This document shows positions 11,956 to 23,850 of a stretch of 64,000 nucleotides of DNA, piece after piece (the first letter of the stretch is position 1; each line of letters begins with the position of its first letter). A model generated the notes under the pieces. It was given only the letters and a program-made list of their open reading frames with translations. It was not told the DNA's origin and ran no database searches. Origin of the DNA: Acanthococcus lagerstroemiae. Taxonomy: Eukaryota > Arthropoda > Insecta > Hemiptera > Eriococcidae. Made by a program: the position numbers and the translations under genes. The stretch lies in assembly GCA_031841125.1 (NCBI GenBank), contig CM063114.1:10416001-10480000 (forward strand). Direction: 5' to 3'.

Positions 11956-12098
11956 TGTCCCTGTGTCGGTCGACTGAGACGCACTCTATTTCTTGCTGGT
12001 GGAGGACAACTGAACTACACCTTTTCGCCATGAAATGGCGCTTGAGACGACTTTGTGACGCTTTTTGAGCGTCACACACAGAGATTTTGCACACTGGG

Positions 12099-12336
12099 TT
12101 ATCAATCACAAGTTTATCATCTAATTTTGACTGACAGTTCCGATTCAACCGTGTTACTGTGTACATGCTCGCTATCACGTCTATTGTAATCGATCTTTAT
12201 TATTCTTTCGGCCGGTTTGTACAGGCGCGTTTTGAATCATATGATTCCTTTCGTCACATATCGAAACCAGTGCATTACATTACTTTATTTATCGTGTTTT
12301 CGTGTAATTTGCTTGGTTTCGGCCCGCCGGCCGAGT
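12099..12336 (+). other. Possible 5' UTR of the LINE at 12337
   Basis: This is a non-coding leader directly upstream of the LINE ORF1 start. It follows the 17-bp inverted repeat at once, so the true 5' end of the LINE is uncertain. Confidence 0.35.
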
Positions 12337-13531
12337 ATGGCCACAGCTGAAGAGCTCGCTGCTATACAAAAGCAACTTGAAGAGCTCCGTAATGAACTGA
12401 AGTCCGTTAAGGATGAGAACCAACAATTGAAGAGAAAACTTGGCATCCGCCAATTTCTCCAGTCACCACCCTCGAATCGCGACTCCCCGATGGAGACAGT
12501 TTCCGACGCGTCTCCAAATCAACCCGTTCCAAGCGTCAGAAAACCTCCCCCCCTTCTACATTAGTGGCGTGAAATCCATCGCCAACTTAAACAAGCTAAT
12601 CAAGTCGGCCAATATCACTCCACACGAAATGAGAGCGATGTCCAACGGTGAGTTAAAACTTACACTTACTAACTCCGACGACTATCGTAAAAGTCGTTCT
12701 ATTTTAAGTGAAATCTCAGCGCTCCCTGACTCTGAGAAAAAATTACTTGGACCCATCAAGTTTCACACCTATCGTCTTCATGAGGACAAACCTTTCACCG
12801 TATTTATTAGAGGCCTTCACCATACGACTGAGCTACAGGACAGCGTCTCTGAGCTAGCCGAAGCTGGACACAATGTCACTAACATCATCAACGTCCATAT
12901 TAAAAAGCGAAACGACAAAAAATCCACAATCATTAAACTACCGCTCTTTAAGATTGACTTTAAAGTCCTCGAAAACAACCGAGATATTTTCGACTTTTGA
13001 CTACTCTTTGTTCCTGTCGTATAACTGTCGAAAAACCCCGAAAAGTTAGCGCTATTCCACAATGCAGGCGTTGCCAGGACTTTGGGCACTCTGCTAATTA
13101 TTGTACAAAAACGCCAAAGTGCGTAAAATGTGGAGATAGACATCTCGTTAAGGATTGCCAAACTGCAAAATCTACTCCACCTCGCTGTGCCAATTGTAAC
13201 CAAAACCACACTGCAAACTACAAAGGATGCTCATATTACCAGGCTAAAGTTGCCGCGTCCAGTAATCCTCCAAAAGTCACAGCTGTGGATCGTAGGTATC
13301 AGATCATCTAGTGCTACTGGAACCATCCCAATGGGTGGAGCTCGTACATACGCATCTGTATCATCAGTCAATCGCCCTGTACACATCATGAAAACTTTTC
13401 TCCTCCTACACAGAGTTCTGATCTTCTTCCAAAGGGGAAAATCTTACAATGAAGAAATCCTCAAACGTCTTTATCCCTCAAAAGACAAAAGTCGAAAACA
13501 CACGGTCTCGAAAGTCGTGTTGCAGCCATAG
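12337..13531 (+). pseudogene. LINE ORF1 (Jockey-like gag protein), frameshifted
   Basis: ORF1 proteins of Jockey-type LINEs bind the element's RNA and form the ribonucleoprotein used for target-primed insertion. The likely start is the ATG at 12337 (MATAEELAAI), opening a short heptad-rich helix of about 35 residues, typical of the N-terminal coiled coil. After a frameshift near 12550 the frame continues to about 13000 with a block ending KLPLFKIDFKVL, resembling the PRE_C2HC region known in these proteins. A second shift near 12998 leads to three zinc knuckles: CX2CX4HX4C at 13063-13104, a CX2C...C knuckle at 13120-13158, and CX2CX4HX5C ending at 13230. A third shift near 13290 leads to a ragged C-terminus. 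At least three frameshifts make it a pseudogene. ORF2 (endonuclease/reverse transcriptase) is not recognisable downstream, where the sequence becomes damaged. Confidence 0.85.
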
Positions 13532-13539
13532 AAAGTTTT

Positions 13540-14330
13540 TTAGATATCAAAACATTTAACAACACATTATTCAACAAATTTCCCCCAGACCAAAGGCTTT
13601 TTTATTTTTCCAAAACAAACACAATACCTCTTTTATCGAAACGTACCGTTCTAAAAACGAAAAAACCCCCGAAGAGTAAAACTACATAGATTGTAGAAAC
13701 AGGGCAGAGCGCCCTGGCGGCACGTTATGTTATTATACTACAGAAAGCACAACTTCTACACCGAGTCCTCCCCGGTTTAAAAACCCGGAAAAAAAAAAGA
13801 GGGCCCCTCATCGCAAATGAAAATTCTATTGGAAGCCAACGAGTTCTCTCTCGCCCAAAAATTTAAATTTTAATCATTTTTGCCCTCCATGATTTGAATT
13901 TTTTGTTAGTATTCCCGAAAAACTTCCCAAAAAAATTTTTTTTAAATTTAGGGGTTACAAACGAAAAAGTTTCCTAAAATTAACAAAATTCCAAAAACTA
14001 ATCTTTATTTGGGGAACATCTAGGTCTACGCTAATCCTCAAAGCCTTTTCACAAACCACACAGGGCCCCAAAAGAATTTTCGAAAAATTTAACCCCTGCG
14101 GTTTTTTACCTCATCTTGGGGATGACTTGGGGGTTTTGGACAAATTTTTGGAATGGGGTTTTCCCGGGCCCCTTTTGGTAAAAGGACCAAACGTTTAAAA
14201 AGAACTTGGGGAAAGGAGGGGGTCCTTTTTAAAAATAAAAGAAAAACGGTGACGCCTATTTTACACCAAATTTTTTGGCATAAGGGGTAGAGACAAATTG
14301 GAAAAAAATTCGGGGTATCAGAGATACGTT
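13540..14330. other. Start of damaged sequence downstream of LINE ORF1
   Basis: Homopolymer runs of four to eight bases become far commoner than in the flanks, and no frame stays open. This may be the LINE ORF2 start with heavy base-calling error. I cannot recover a protein. Confidence 0.5.
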
Positions 14331-14875
14331 TAAAAGGGGGGCCAAGGCTGGGAAATCTTTTGGGAGGGGGCCCTACAAAAGAATACGTACACCCCGAAAC
14401 TGGTAACAATTCCAAAAGGGAAAAAGCGATTGGGGCCCCGGGGGCCGGAGGTAAGTTTTGGGGGGGGGGGGGCCCCGGGGGGGGCCCCCGGGGGGGAAAA
14501 ACCCCCCCTTTTGGGGGGGGTTTTCCCCCCCGAGGGGCCAAAACCCCGGAAAATTTTTGGGTTTAAAAAAAAGGCCTTTTCCGGGGGGGAAAAAAAAAAA
14601 CCGAGGGGGAAAAACAAATTTTCCCGGGCCCCGGGGGGGGGGGCCCCGGGGGAATTTTTTGGGGGAAAAGGGGGGGGGGGGGGGGGGGCCCCCGGGGGGG
14701 GGGGGAAAAATTTTTGGGGGCCCCAAAGGGGGGGTTTAGAACCGGGGGGCCCGGGGGGGGGCCCGAGGGGGGGGGGAAGCCCCCCCGGGGGGGGGGGGAA
14801 AAAGGGCCCCGGGGGGGCCTAAAAAGGGGGGGGGCCGAGCGGGGGGGGGGGGGGCTCAAGCGAAGTTGAGAAAAC
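14331..14875. other. Artefact-like G/C homopolymer block
   Basis: The block consists almost wholly of runs of G, C and A, such as CCCCGGGGGGGG and long G tracts. Glycine/proline-rich open frames on both strands are by-products of this composition. It looks like failed base calling rather than genomic sequence. Confidence 0.75.
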
Positions 14876-16440
14876 CCAAAGCATCAAGGAAAAACCGTTA
14901 GGACTCCTTCCTTTGGGTCCAAAGGAGGGGACCTTGGGCAGGGGTTGGTCCCCATAGCCAAAAAACCGGGGGGAAGGAAGGGAAGAAAGGGGAAAAAGAA
15001 AAAAAGATTTCAGAAAAAAGAATTAAATTGAAACCCACGATTTGGTAAAAGGAAAAAGAAGGGCAATTAGAAAAGAAAAAGGAAAAAGGGGGAAAGGCCA
15101 CGGGGAAAACCCGAAAGGATGTGAACAAGAAGGGAGAAAGGGGGAAAAGGGAAAAAAAAGAAAGAAAGAAGGGGAAAAACCGAAAAGGAGTCAAAATTTT
15201 GAGAAAATTGGAAAATTTAAAGATGAAAAAAGTTGGGAGGAGAAAAAGCAGTGAAAAAAGGAGCAAAACGAAAAATTTGGGGAAAAAAATAGGGGAGTTT
15301 TGGAGAGGGAAGATGGGGGGGAAAAAAAAATAAATGGGGCAGGGAAAAAAAGGAGAATAAAGTTGGAACGAATTTGGACAGTGGAAAGGGAAAAAGAAAG
15401 GGGGGGGGGGAAAAGAACGAAAAAGAGGGTGGGTTTGCAGAAAGGTTTTGGAACAATTAAAGGGGATCCCTGGCGAGGGGGAAAAAGGGAAAAATGAAAA
15501 GAAAAAGGGGGGGAAGGGGGGGGGGGGTAAAAGGGGGGGGGAGGGAGGGGGGGACAAAGAAAGGGAAACCAAGAAATAACGGAAAAGAAAAAAAAAGGAA
15601 AAAGACCAAAGAGCCGGGGACAGAAAAAGGAAAAAAAAAAAAAAAAAGATGTGGACAAGGGAGTTGGGGAAAGAAAAAACCAAAAAGAAAAAAGAAAATG
15701 GAAAAGAAAAGGGGGAAAATGAAAAAGGAGCCGCAGGGAAAAAAAAAAGACAAAAAAAGGAAAAAAGGGAAGAAAATTTGGGGGCCCGGAAAGGGAGGAA
15801 AAAAAGAAAAAAAAAGAAAAAGTTTTGGTTTTAAAAGTTTGGGAAAATAAGGGAATGGGAAAAAGGGGGGGGGGTTAAAGATTGGTTAAGAGAGGAAAAA
15901 AATAGGAAAAAAAAAGGAAAAGGGGGAAAAAGGGTTTTAGTGGATAAAAGGGAAATTGAAGAAAAAAAAAGGGGCGCCGAAAAAAAAGAAAACAGGGGGA
16001 AAGAAGTAAATGAGAAAGAAATTTGGAAAGAAGAAAAGAAGTAAAAAAAGGGAAAAAAAGGGGGGGGAAAATTTAAAAGGGTAGAAAGTGTTTGGGGGGA
16101 GAAAAAACCGTTAAGTTTGGTTTTGAAAAAAAGATGCAAAAGCGTGGGGGGGGAAGGGAAAAGAGGGGGGTAAAAGGGGGGGGGGGGGGCTAGGGAAAGG
16201 GAAAAGAGGGTGATGGGGAAGAAAAAGTTTGGGTTTTAAAAAGGGGAGGAAAAAAAGGAGAAAGAAAAGAGGGAAAAGAGGCAAGGAAAAAAAGAAAAAG
16301 GGGGAGAGGAGGGGGAAGGAAAGAGAAAAGAAAGAAGGGTGGAGGGGGGAGAAAGAGAAGAAAGGGGAAAAGGGAAAAGGGGGGGGAAAGAAAAAGGGGG
16401 GGGAAAAAAGGGGGGGGCCCGGGGGGGGGGGGGATTTTTA
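14876..16440. repeat. 1.5-kb purine-only tract (probably artefact)
   Basis: Apart from its first bases, the plus strand is almost only A and G with many homopolymer runs. The result is long frames of K/R/G/E on the plus strand and F/P/S/L on the minus strand. A genuine polypurine tract could form triplex DNA, but the damaged sequence on both sides makes a technical origin more likely. Confidence 0.6.
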
Positions 16441-17560
16441 AAACCTTTCTAAATTATTTAAATTCCCCTTTTTTTTAATTTATTCTCTAATCTAAATTTC
16501 CAAACAAAATTTTATCATTTAAAATCTATTTTATTCTCTTTCTTTCCTTTTATTAATTCACTTTTCATCCTCTTTATAAAATTTTTTTTCCTTCCATTAC
16601 TTTTTATTTTCCTACTTTTTGTTTATTTGTTAATCTCCATTCAGTTTATTCAACATATTTACAAATTTCTTCTTTCTGACCACTCTGTCTAGTATTGTGG
16701 CTTTTGCTTTGGGGTTTCCAGGTAAAATTGTTTAACTTTCGCGTATAACTAAAGTACTATAGCCTTGCAGCCTTTCACCATTAAATAAGGTCAAATCATT
16801 GTTATCATTTTATAAAACATTTTATACCAAAGTTTATTTAAATTTAAAAAACCTTCGACTAAAATTATCCTTTGGTTTAACTTCAGTACCCTAAAGCAAT
16901 GATGTTTGCCAGTATGCTTTTTGGTGTCTAAGTAACATCACCAATTTCAAAGTCATTAAGCCAAAAAAACCGATCAATAATCCGCCAGCACAGCCAATGA
17001 ACTATGTTTTATTCGGTTTCTGGACCATGAGTAACCGGTGAAGGAACGTTTCCGCGTACTGTCGTTCCGTCGCAGTTTACATTGTTCTGAGCTTAAGGCC
17101 ATGTCCGACAATTTTAGTCAACACCGTTCCCAAAGTCTTAATCCAATAAATAAAATTACAAGTCTTTCCGCGGCGCTGTCACCAGTTATTATTGATCCAC
17201 AACTTCATTGTCCAGCCACTTTCCAATTTTAATTCACTTTTCTGTCCGCTTTATCTCATCATTCGATAAGGCAAATACAGTGGACTCGCCATTGGTCCAA
17301 GGTCTGTCCGTATCAAATTTACTTCGGACGCGAATATTTTACAGCAATACAAACCAATTCAGTTCAAATTTCTCAAAATAGCTAGCCACATATATATTCT
17401 CACAGCATAAACAATGAAAATATTTACCAGCTTTTTGGTAAAAAACAAATGCGACTTGTTCTTTTTCTTTTGTTCACCATTTCTTACTGCAGTTTCCATT
17501 TCTTTAAGACCTTAAATCTAGTGAAAGTCGCAATTTAGTCCTTAAACTGAATGAAAATGC
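16441..17560. other. Less damaged island, nothing recognised
   Basis: T-rich at first and then more normal in composition around 16660-17540. A 64-codon open frame at 17038-17232 has no recognisable domain or splice context. Confidence 0.4.
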
Positions 17561-19607
17561 GAAAATCCGAATTTTAAAAATTATGAAAATAAAACAACAA
17601 AACCCCCAAATAATTTTACAAAAAATGGCTCTTCAAATAATGGCCATTTTATTCAAAATTCAGTTTAAAGGAAAAGGGGTTTAGGGGAAGAATCAAAAAA
17701 TATCAAAACAAAAAATTCCCAAACCCCCGGGGGTTTTTTCAAAGAAGTATTATTTTCATAAAAAATTTTTTAAACCAAAAAAGGAAAAGGAAAAAGACAA
17801 ACCAATTCATTAATTTTCGGCCGATAAACACCGATCTCAAATCAAAAAAAAATTTAAAAAACCCTTTAAGTAGGGGTCTTAAATTTTAGGTAACAACCAA
17901 AAGGTAAATACCTTTTAACAAAAAGGGTATTTTTTCCCCTGATATTTCCTTCAAAAAAATAAAAAAATAATTACTGAGCAAAAAAGGTAAACCTAAAAAT
18001 TCTTTTTCCTTTTGAAAAAAAAAATTTTTAAAATTCCAAAAAAATTTAAACAATACTTCCAAATTTTTGGGGTAATATGAAAAAACGGCCGTTGTCTTGT
18101 TTCTTGGAAAAAAAAAAAGAATAACCCGGTTTTCCCTAGTAAGGAAACGACATTTTTTCCCCCTTTTGGCCCCCTTCTAAAAATCTAATCCAACCATAAG
18201 ATGATTTTTGACTTTTTTTTTTGGAGTCCATTTTCGATTTGATAAAAAAAGAGCGAAAAATTTCGAACTGTCGGGTATTCTTTTGAAAAATCTGTAACTT
18301 CCAAATTAACCAAAAGAATATGCGGCGGGGAACTTGAAAAATTTGGAAAAACCATTCCCCAAGCTAATAAAAACCCCAGGTTTGTAACCAACTAAATTTG
18401 AAAAAAGAAAGTTTTTTGCCCCTGGTTTTTAAACTAGAGCCCGGGGAAACAACCGAGTATGGACATCCGCCATTTTGAGTCCAACCGCACCCGTTGAATC
18501 CGAATTATTTACCCGGCCGTACGCCCCATAGTCCGATAGTCGGTTCGGCTTCGTTTTCGACTAGAGCGCTATAGATACAAGTAGGATATACCCCCCTTTT
18601 GGATCAAAAGCCCCGTCGATCCCAAAATTTGCTAGGCGGAAAGCTCCGCTATCAGTGTATTGCAGGGCCAGCTGAAAGCTGAAACCCAAAAAACCAAATT
18701 CAGTCAAAATTTTTTTACTGAAAAGAGAAAAGCGAAACCCAGTTTATTTTTCCCTTCACAAGCCAAAAGTCAAAAAAAGAACCCAAATTTTTTCCCGTTT
18801 TTCTTTTGGCTTCTCAAAAACCTATAAAAGTGTGGCTCTCTCATTTTCCTTGTGTGTGACAATTTTTTAGAAAATGCATTTTCCCTCCTTAAAACTTTAA
18901 ACCCCAGCTCGGTGTCGTTGACGGAAAAATTTCACTTTTTTTGCGCCCGAAAACGGAAAAACCAAAATTTAGCGGAATTTTTAGTGATAAAGAAAAGCCA
19001 AAAAACCAGCCGAAAATTTTTTTAAAAAACCCAAAGCAGAAAGGCCAAAACCGTATTTCCAAGGTCAAAAGTTTAAGCCGAAAGCTAAAAACTAAAATTT
19101 TTTAGCTGCAAACACTGCCCATTTTGTTGGGTCCGGGATTTGACGGGCTTTTGGATCTAAAAAAGGCGTACGTCTCCCCCTCGTGTATTCTAGCCTTTTG
19201 GGTTCGACGGGCGCGGTTTGGAATCAAGTGGCGGGTGTCCATCCTCATTTTTTCCAGATGATCTGATAGACAGTGATGGACAGAAATTAAAAGTGAAAAG
19301 TTTTAAACAAAAAGCCTTTAAATTATTCGAATTTTTTGAAAAAGCAAAAAAAAAGATAACGGGAAAGCGAAAAGCAACACGTTTTATACAATTTCGCTTT
19401 TCACTTAATTGGTGAGATGTTTTTAAAGTATTTTTTTTTAATTTTTTTTTCAAAGGGCTCTTGATTCTTTTCATCCTTTTTTTTGAGTTTACAAAGCAAA
19501 AGCAAAAAGTTTTAAGCCAGAAATTTTTTTAAAAAGGGGAAGTGAAAAGCAAAAAATAAAAGCAAAATAAACGTTGAAAAAAGTGAAAAGCCGAAAGGCA
19601 AGTTGTA
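17561..19607. other. Homopolymer-inflated sequence with traces of known repeats
   Basis: Runs of A, T, G and C are again inflated. Traces of the AAGC family are visible at 18663-19120 (starting CAGGGCCAGCTGAAAGC). Confidence 0.55.
18455..19250. repeat. Inverted repeat of about 48 bp bounding an 0.8-kb segment
   Basis: GGACATCCGCCA...CCAACCGCACCCGTTGAA near 18460-18500 is mirrored near 19202-19248 (read on the minus strand: GGACACCCGCCA...CCGCGCCCGTCGAA). An AAGC-family fragment lies between the arms. This suggests a TIR transposon carrying a nested insertion, though base quality here is doubtful. Confidence 0.5.
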
Positions 19608-21255
19608 GCATAATTTTTATCCAAATTTTGAATCGTTTTAAACATAGTTAATTTTTTGATCGCAGACCAAAAAGTCATGGGATAACATAAAATTTTTGTC
19701 TTTGGTTTTGTCATTTGATTCATTTTTTTGTTTTGTTATTTCAATTTTGTCCCTATGACAAACTTTTTAAAATTTTAATTGTCATTTTTTCATTTTGTTT
19801 TGTTATGTCTAAAGACAATGAAGTGAGTACACATTTTTGAATCGTTTCCCCCCAAAATTGGGAAAAAATTTCCCCTTTTTACGCTCTTTCCCAAAACTAC
19901 TAGTAACTCCTTACAAATGTTGGTTGGGTTTCCCCCTTGCCCGAATAGCGTCCATATACTGAAGCTGGGGAAAAATAGAAGCGAGAAGCTGGGGTGAGGG
20001 AAATTTGGGGCTAAAAACTGGAAGCGGGAAACTGTTTTCATTCGGCTACCTCATCCCCCGATTTTACGAATTCCTAAAAAAAAAGCTATCCGGCTCCGCG
20101 GTGATTGGGGTTTTGTCATTCTGAATTTTTTTAACATCTGAACTTTGGAACCTGATCCCCTTTCGGGTCATTTGTTTTTTGTGTTTACCCCCAGTTTGCG
20201 GCAAAAAAATTAGCCTTCATTTTTAGCTTTTAGCCTTTAAACTTATTGAGTTTTGCACTTAAGCTAAGGGCGTTAGCCGCCCTTCCTGGCTTCAAAACCC
20301 TTAGCTTCACCTTTATCCCTTTTTGTCTTATCAGTTAATATCATCAGTTTTTGGCTTAAGGGTTTTGCCCTTTTTTAAATAGCTTTGACTCGTGATGGAA
20401 AATGCCGAGCATTTTCTTTTGGTGAGCATATTCTCAAAAAAGTCGGGCATATGCTCAGCTGAGAAAATTTCTTAAAATTGCAGAGACTTTTTTTTAGATG
20501 AGCATATGCTCAAACATTTTTAAAAATTTAAAACTAATTTTATTTTTATAAATGAGAAAAAGCTCGGAAGGAAAAAAGGAAAAAGCTTGGGAAAAAAGCT
20601 CATTATTTTTTATGCTTTTTTGAGCATTTGCTCATTGAGCAATGAGCATAATAAATGAGGAAAAATTTCCTCGTGAAAAAGCTCATTATTTCCCAAAGTT
20701 GGGTGATTTATTGGCTCATTGAGCATATGTGGAATATTCTCAAAATGCTCAGCTTTTAAAAAATTTGCATATTCTCTTTTCCATCACTACTCATGACCTC
20801 TGACATTGGGCTATCTGAAAGTTATCCAAGGTTGTTATTGTTTTGGCAGCCCCATAATTAGCGTTTGGACACTTCCGTAGGAGCGCTTTGTGTCGTGAAA
20901 AAAAAGTGATCATTTTTAATTTTTATCAGGGGTGCGGAGAAGCCCCAAGTAAGGGGGGCTTTAAGGGGGGGTATAATGGACAGTCATTTTGATTGCAAAA
21001 AAAAATAAAAAAAACGCGTATTGATAATTTCCCTTCCCTTAGAGCCGCTTCACGAAAAGTTGGAAATGAATGAGTTAAAAGCTGGAAGTCAGAAGCGGAA
21101 GCTGAAAAGGGTTTTTTTGTTCTAATTGCTTTTTTAAAATTTTTTTCAAAGTTGTTTTTTTATGTTTTTTTATTTTAAAAAGGAGGGGGGCAGAGAAAAA
21201 AAAGATTAATGAAAAAGAAAAAAGTGAGAATAAGTAAAAAAAGCTGGAAGCTAGG
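19608..21255. repeat. Smeared duplicate of 22096-23705
   Basis: This segment aligns along its whole length with 22096-23705 in the same order and orientation, including a complete GAGCAT element (20390-20789) with the same flanks. Differences are dominated by a base copying its neighbour or a run being lengthened (GATTGGCGTTTTG becomes GATTGGGGTTTTG; GATCCGCTTTCG becomes GATCCCCTTTCGG). That pattern fits a poorly called read placed beside its own clean version better than natural divergence. Confidence 0.8.
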
Positions 21256-22095
21256 GTTTGTACCGGGTTTTCGCCACTTTTAACCCTTTCCCAATTTGAT
21301 CTTTAAAAAAAATAAATAAGGGAAAACTCCCAAAAGTGACAAGTCTAATTCTTTTTTTCTGTGGTTTTTTTAAATTTTTTCTATGATAAAAAAATCGATT
21401 TCCTTTGAATTGGGGGGCATTTTTTTGACTGCGAAGCTGCATTGCTGTTTCGGCCCTTTGGCATTCACTTTTTTTCTTAAAAGTTTAAAGGAAAAAAAGG
21501 ACCCAAAAAAGGAATTTATTTTTTGAACGAGAAATTGGGGGTGATATTTTATTATATTATACGGTTTAAAAAATCATTTAGAATAAATGTAGATACTTCA
21601 TTTTTGGGGTTTAAAATTTAAAATTTTTTCCCAGAAATTTAAAACTGCTATCCTTAGGAAGACAAAGGACGGCCCAAAATTATTCCACCCACTTGCCTTG
21701 ACTGTGATTCTATTGTTTAGTAACAATACAATAAAATCTAGGACGAGATTTTTCTTAAAATCAATTTCCAATTGATTTAAAGATGCTTAAAGTTTGCTGT
21801 AATCTTATGGGAAAAATCCGCTTTTTGAGAACACGTGATTCGAAATTCAAGAGACATGTAGAAACTGTTGCGTTTACTGATAAGCTTTTTTCAACGCAGT
21901 GTCGTTAAACAAAACAATTTTTTGTCATTTTGTCAGGGGAGCATTTCATCTTTTTTTGTTACGTCATAAGTCTTCACATGTTCAGATTCTTGTCATTTTA
22001 TTTTTTCATAGTTTTGTTATGTCCTGACAAAATTATTTTGTCATTTTGTCTGCCTTTTTGTCATGTCGTTTAGCATAATATACTGGCAATAGCAA
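21256..22095. other. Transition back to clean sequence, with repeat fragments
   Basis: Homopolymer inflation fades by about 21680. The part at 21580-21900 resembles 28870-29060 (AAACTGCTATC...; AGTTTGCT...) and the reverse of 29330-29420 (CGAATCACGTGTTCTCAAAA). These are fragments of unnamed dispersed repeats. Confidence 0.45.
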
Positions 22096-23705
22096 TGTGG
22101 CTTAGCATAATCTGTTATCAATTATGAAGTCGTTTAGCATAGTTCATCATTTGATCGCAGACAAAATGTCATGGCATAACATAATATTTTTGTCATTTGG
22201 TTTTGTCATTTGATTCATTTCTTGTTATGTTATTTCAATTTTGTCATATGACAAACTTTCTAAAATTCAATTGTCATTTTGTCATTTTGTTTTGTTATGT
22301 CTAACGACACTGAAGTGAGTACACATTTTTGAATCGTGCCCCAAAGTTGAAAAATTCCACTTTTTACGCTCTTTCCAATACTACTAGTAACTCATTACAA
22401 ATGTTGGTTGGTTCCCTCTTGCTGAATAGCGTCCATATACTGAAGCTGAAAGCTAGAAGCGAGAAGCTGGATGAGAATTAGGGGCTAAAAGCTGGAAGCG
22501 GAAGCTGTATCATTCGGCTACCTCATCCCTAGATTTTACTGAATTCCTAATAAAAAGCTATCCGGCTCCGCGGTGATTGGCGTTTTGTCATTCTGAATTT
22601 TGAACATCTGAACTTTGGAACCTGATCCGCTTTCGCTCATTTGTTTTTGTGTTTACCGCAGTTTGCGGCAAAAAAATTAGCCTTCAGTTTTTAGCTTTTA
22701 GCCTTTAGCTTATTGAGTTTTAGCACTTAAGCATGATAGTCGTTAGCCAGCCATTCACTGGCTTCAACCGTTAGCTTCATCCTTTACTCTTTTAGTCTTA
22801 TCAGTTAATATCATCAGTTTTTGGCTTAAGCTTTAGCTTTTCTAAATAGCTTATGACTCGTGATGGAAAATGCTCGAGCATTTTCTTTTGGTGAGCATAT
22901 TCTCAAAATGCTCGAGCATATGCTCAGCATGAGAATATGCTTAAAATAGCAGAGCACTTTTTATTAGATGAGCATATGCTCAGCATTTTCAAAATTAATA
23001 CTAATTTTATTTGTATAAATGAGAAAATGCTCGGAAGAAAAGAGGAAATGCTTGGGAAAATGCTCATTATTTCTATGCTTTTTCGAGCATTTGCTCATTG
23101 AGCAATGAGCATATATAAATGAGAAAATGCTCGGGAAAATGCTCATTATTTCAATGCTTGGCTGATCATTGGCTCATTGAGCATATGCTGAGAATATTCT
23201 CAAAATGCTCAGCATTTTAAAAATTAGCATATTCTCTTTTCCATCACTACTCATGACCTCTGACATTGACTATCTGCATGTTATCCAAGGTTGTTATTGT
23301 ATGGCAGCCCTATAATTAGCGTTTGGACACTACTGTAGGAGCGCTAGTGTCGTGAACAAAAAGATGATCATGGTATTTCTATCAGGGATGCGGAGAAGCC
23401 CGAAGTAAGGTGGCTGTAAGGGGAGGTATAATGGACAGTCATTTTGATTGCAAAAAAAGTAAACAAACGCGTATTGATAATTTCTCCTTCCCTTAGAGCC
23501 GCTTCACGAAAAGTTGGAAGCTGAATGAGTTAAAAGCTGGAAGTCAGAAGCGGAAGCTGAAAGTTTTTTAGCTTCTAATTAGCTTCTTAAAATTTTATCA
23601 AAGTTGTTTTTTTATGTTTTTTTATTTAAAATGGAGGGGGGCAGAGAAAAGAAAGATTAATGAAAGTGAAATAGTGAGAATAAGTAAAAGAAGCTGGAAG
23701 CTAGA
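22096..23705. repeat. Clean copy of the duplicated segment
   Basis: It holds TTTGTCATTTTGTTTTGTTATG-like repeats (21950-22310), one end of a CTGAATAGCGTCCAT element (about 22405-22440), a GGCTTAAGC-rich part, and the GAGCAT hAT-like element. Confidence 0.7.
22858..23249. mobile_element. hAT-like MITE of the GAGCAT family, complete
   Basis: Ends are TCGTGATGGAAAATGC and CTTTTCCATCACTA. The flanking 8-mers CTTATGAC (22850-22857) and CTCATGAC (23250-23257) match at 7 of 8. The 392-bp interior repeats GAGCATATGCTC and ATGCTCGGGAAAATGCTC in both orientations and can fold extensively. It is non-autonomous. Other copies lie at 7864, 20390 (smeared) and 29610/30677 (split). Confidence 0.8.
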
Positions 23706-23850
23706 AGACGGAAGCTGAAAAAAAAATTAGAAGTTAGAAAGAAGTTCATAGACTGAGGCCGGAAGCTAGAAGCGAGAAGCTAGATGAGAACTGGAGGCTA
23801 GAAGCCGGAAGCGAAAGCAGTATCGTTCGGCTTCCGCATTCCTGATTTTT
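23500..23850. repeat. AAGCTGGAAG-rich repeat
   Basis: AAGCTGGAAGCTAGAAG strings are densely repeated. It is probably related to the AAGC hAT-like family. Confidence 0.5.

Larger units (their letters stand above)
9004..12098. mobile_element. Possible 3.1-kb DNA transposon with perfect 17-bp TIRs
   Basis: CCCAGTGTGCAAAATCT at 9004-9020 is perfectly inverted at 12082-12098. Both subterminal regions carry repeated ACANTGTGGCG-type motifs (9035-9290 and 11830-12070). The GTTT/TTAT flanks show no clear TSD; CCC...GGG ends would suit a TTAA-type element such as piggyBac, but TTAA is not present. No transposase is recognised. The pairing could instead reflect two separate copies of one repeat. Confidence 0.5.

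Noticed and set aside
12997..13311. Zinc-knuckle protein as a retroviral gag
   Set aside because: Three knuckles after a KLPLFKIDF block and an N-terminal coiled coil fit a LINE ORF1; no LTRs, protease or polymerase were seen.
14089..16441. Long overlapping open frames on both strands (G/P-rich, then K/R/E- and F/S/P-rich)
   Set aside because: They follow from homopolymer and purine-only composition; complementary strands are open at the same place and no domain is visible.
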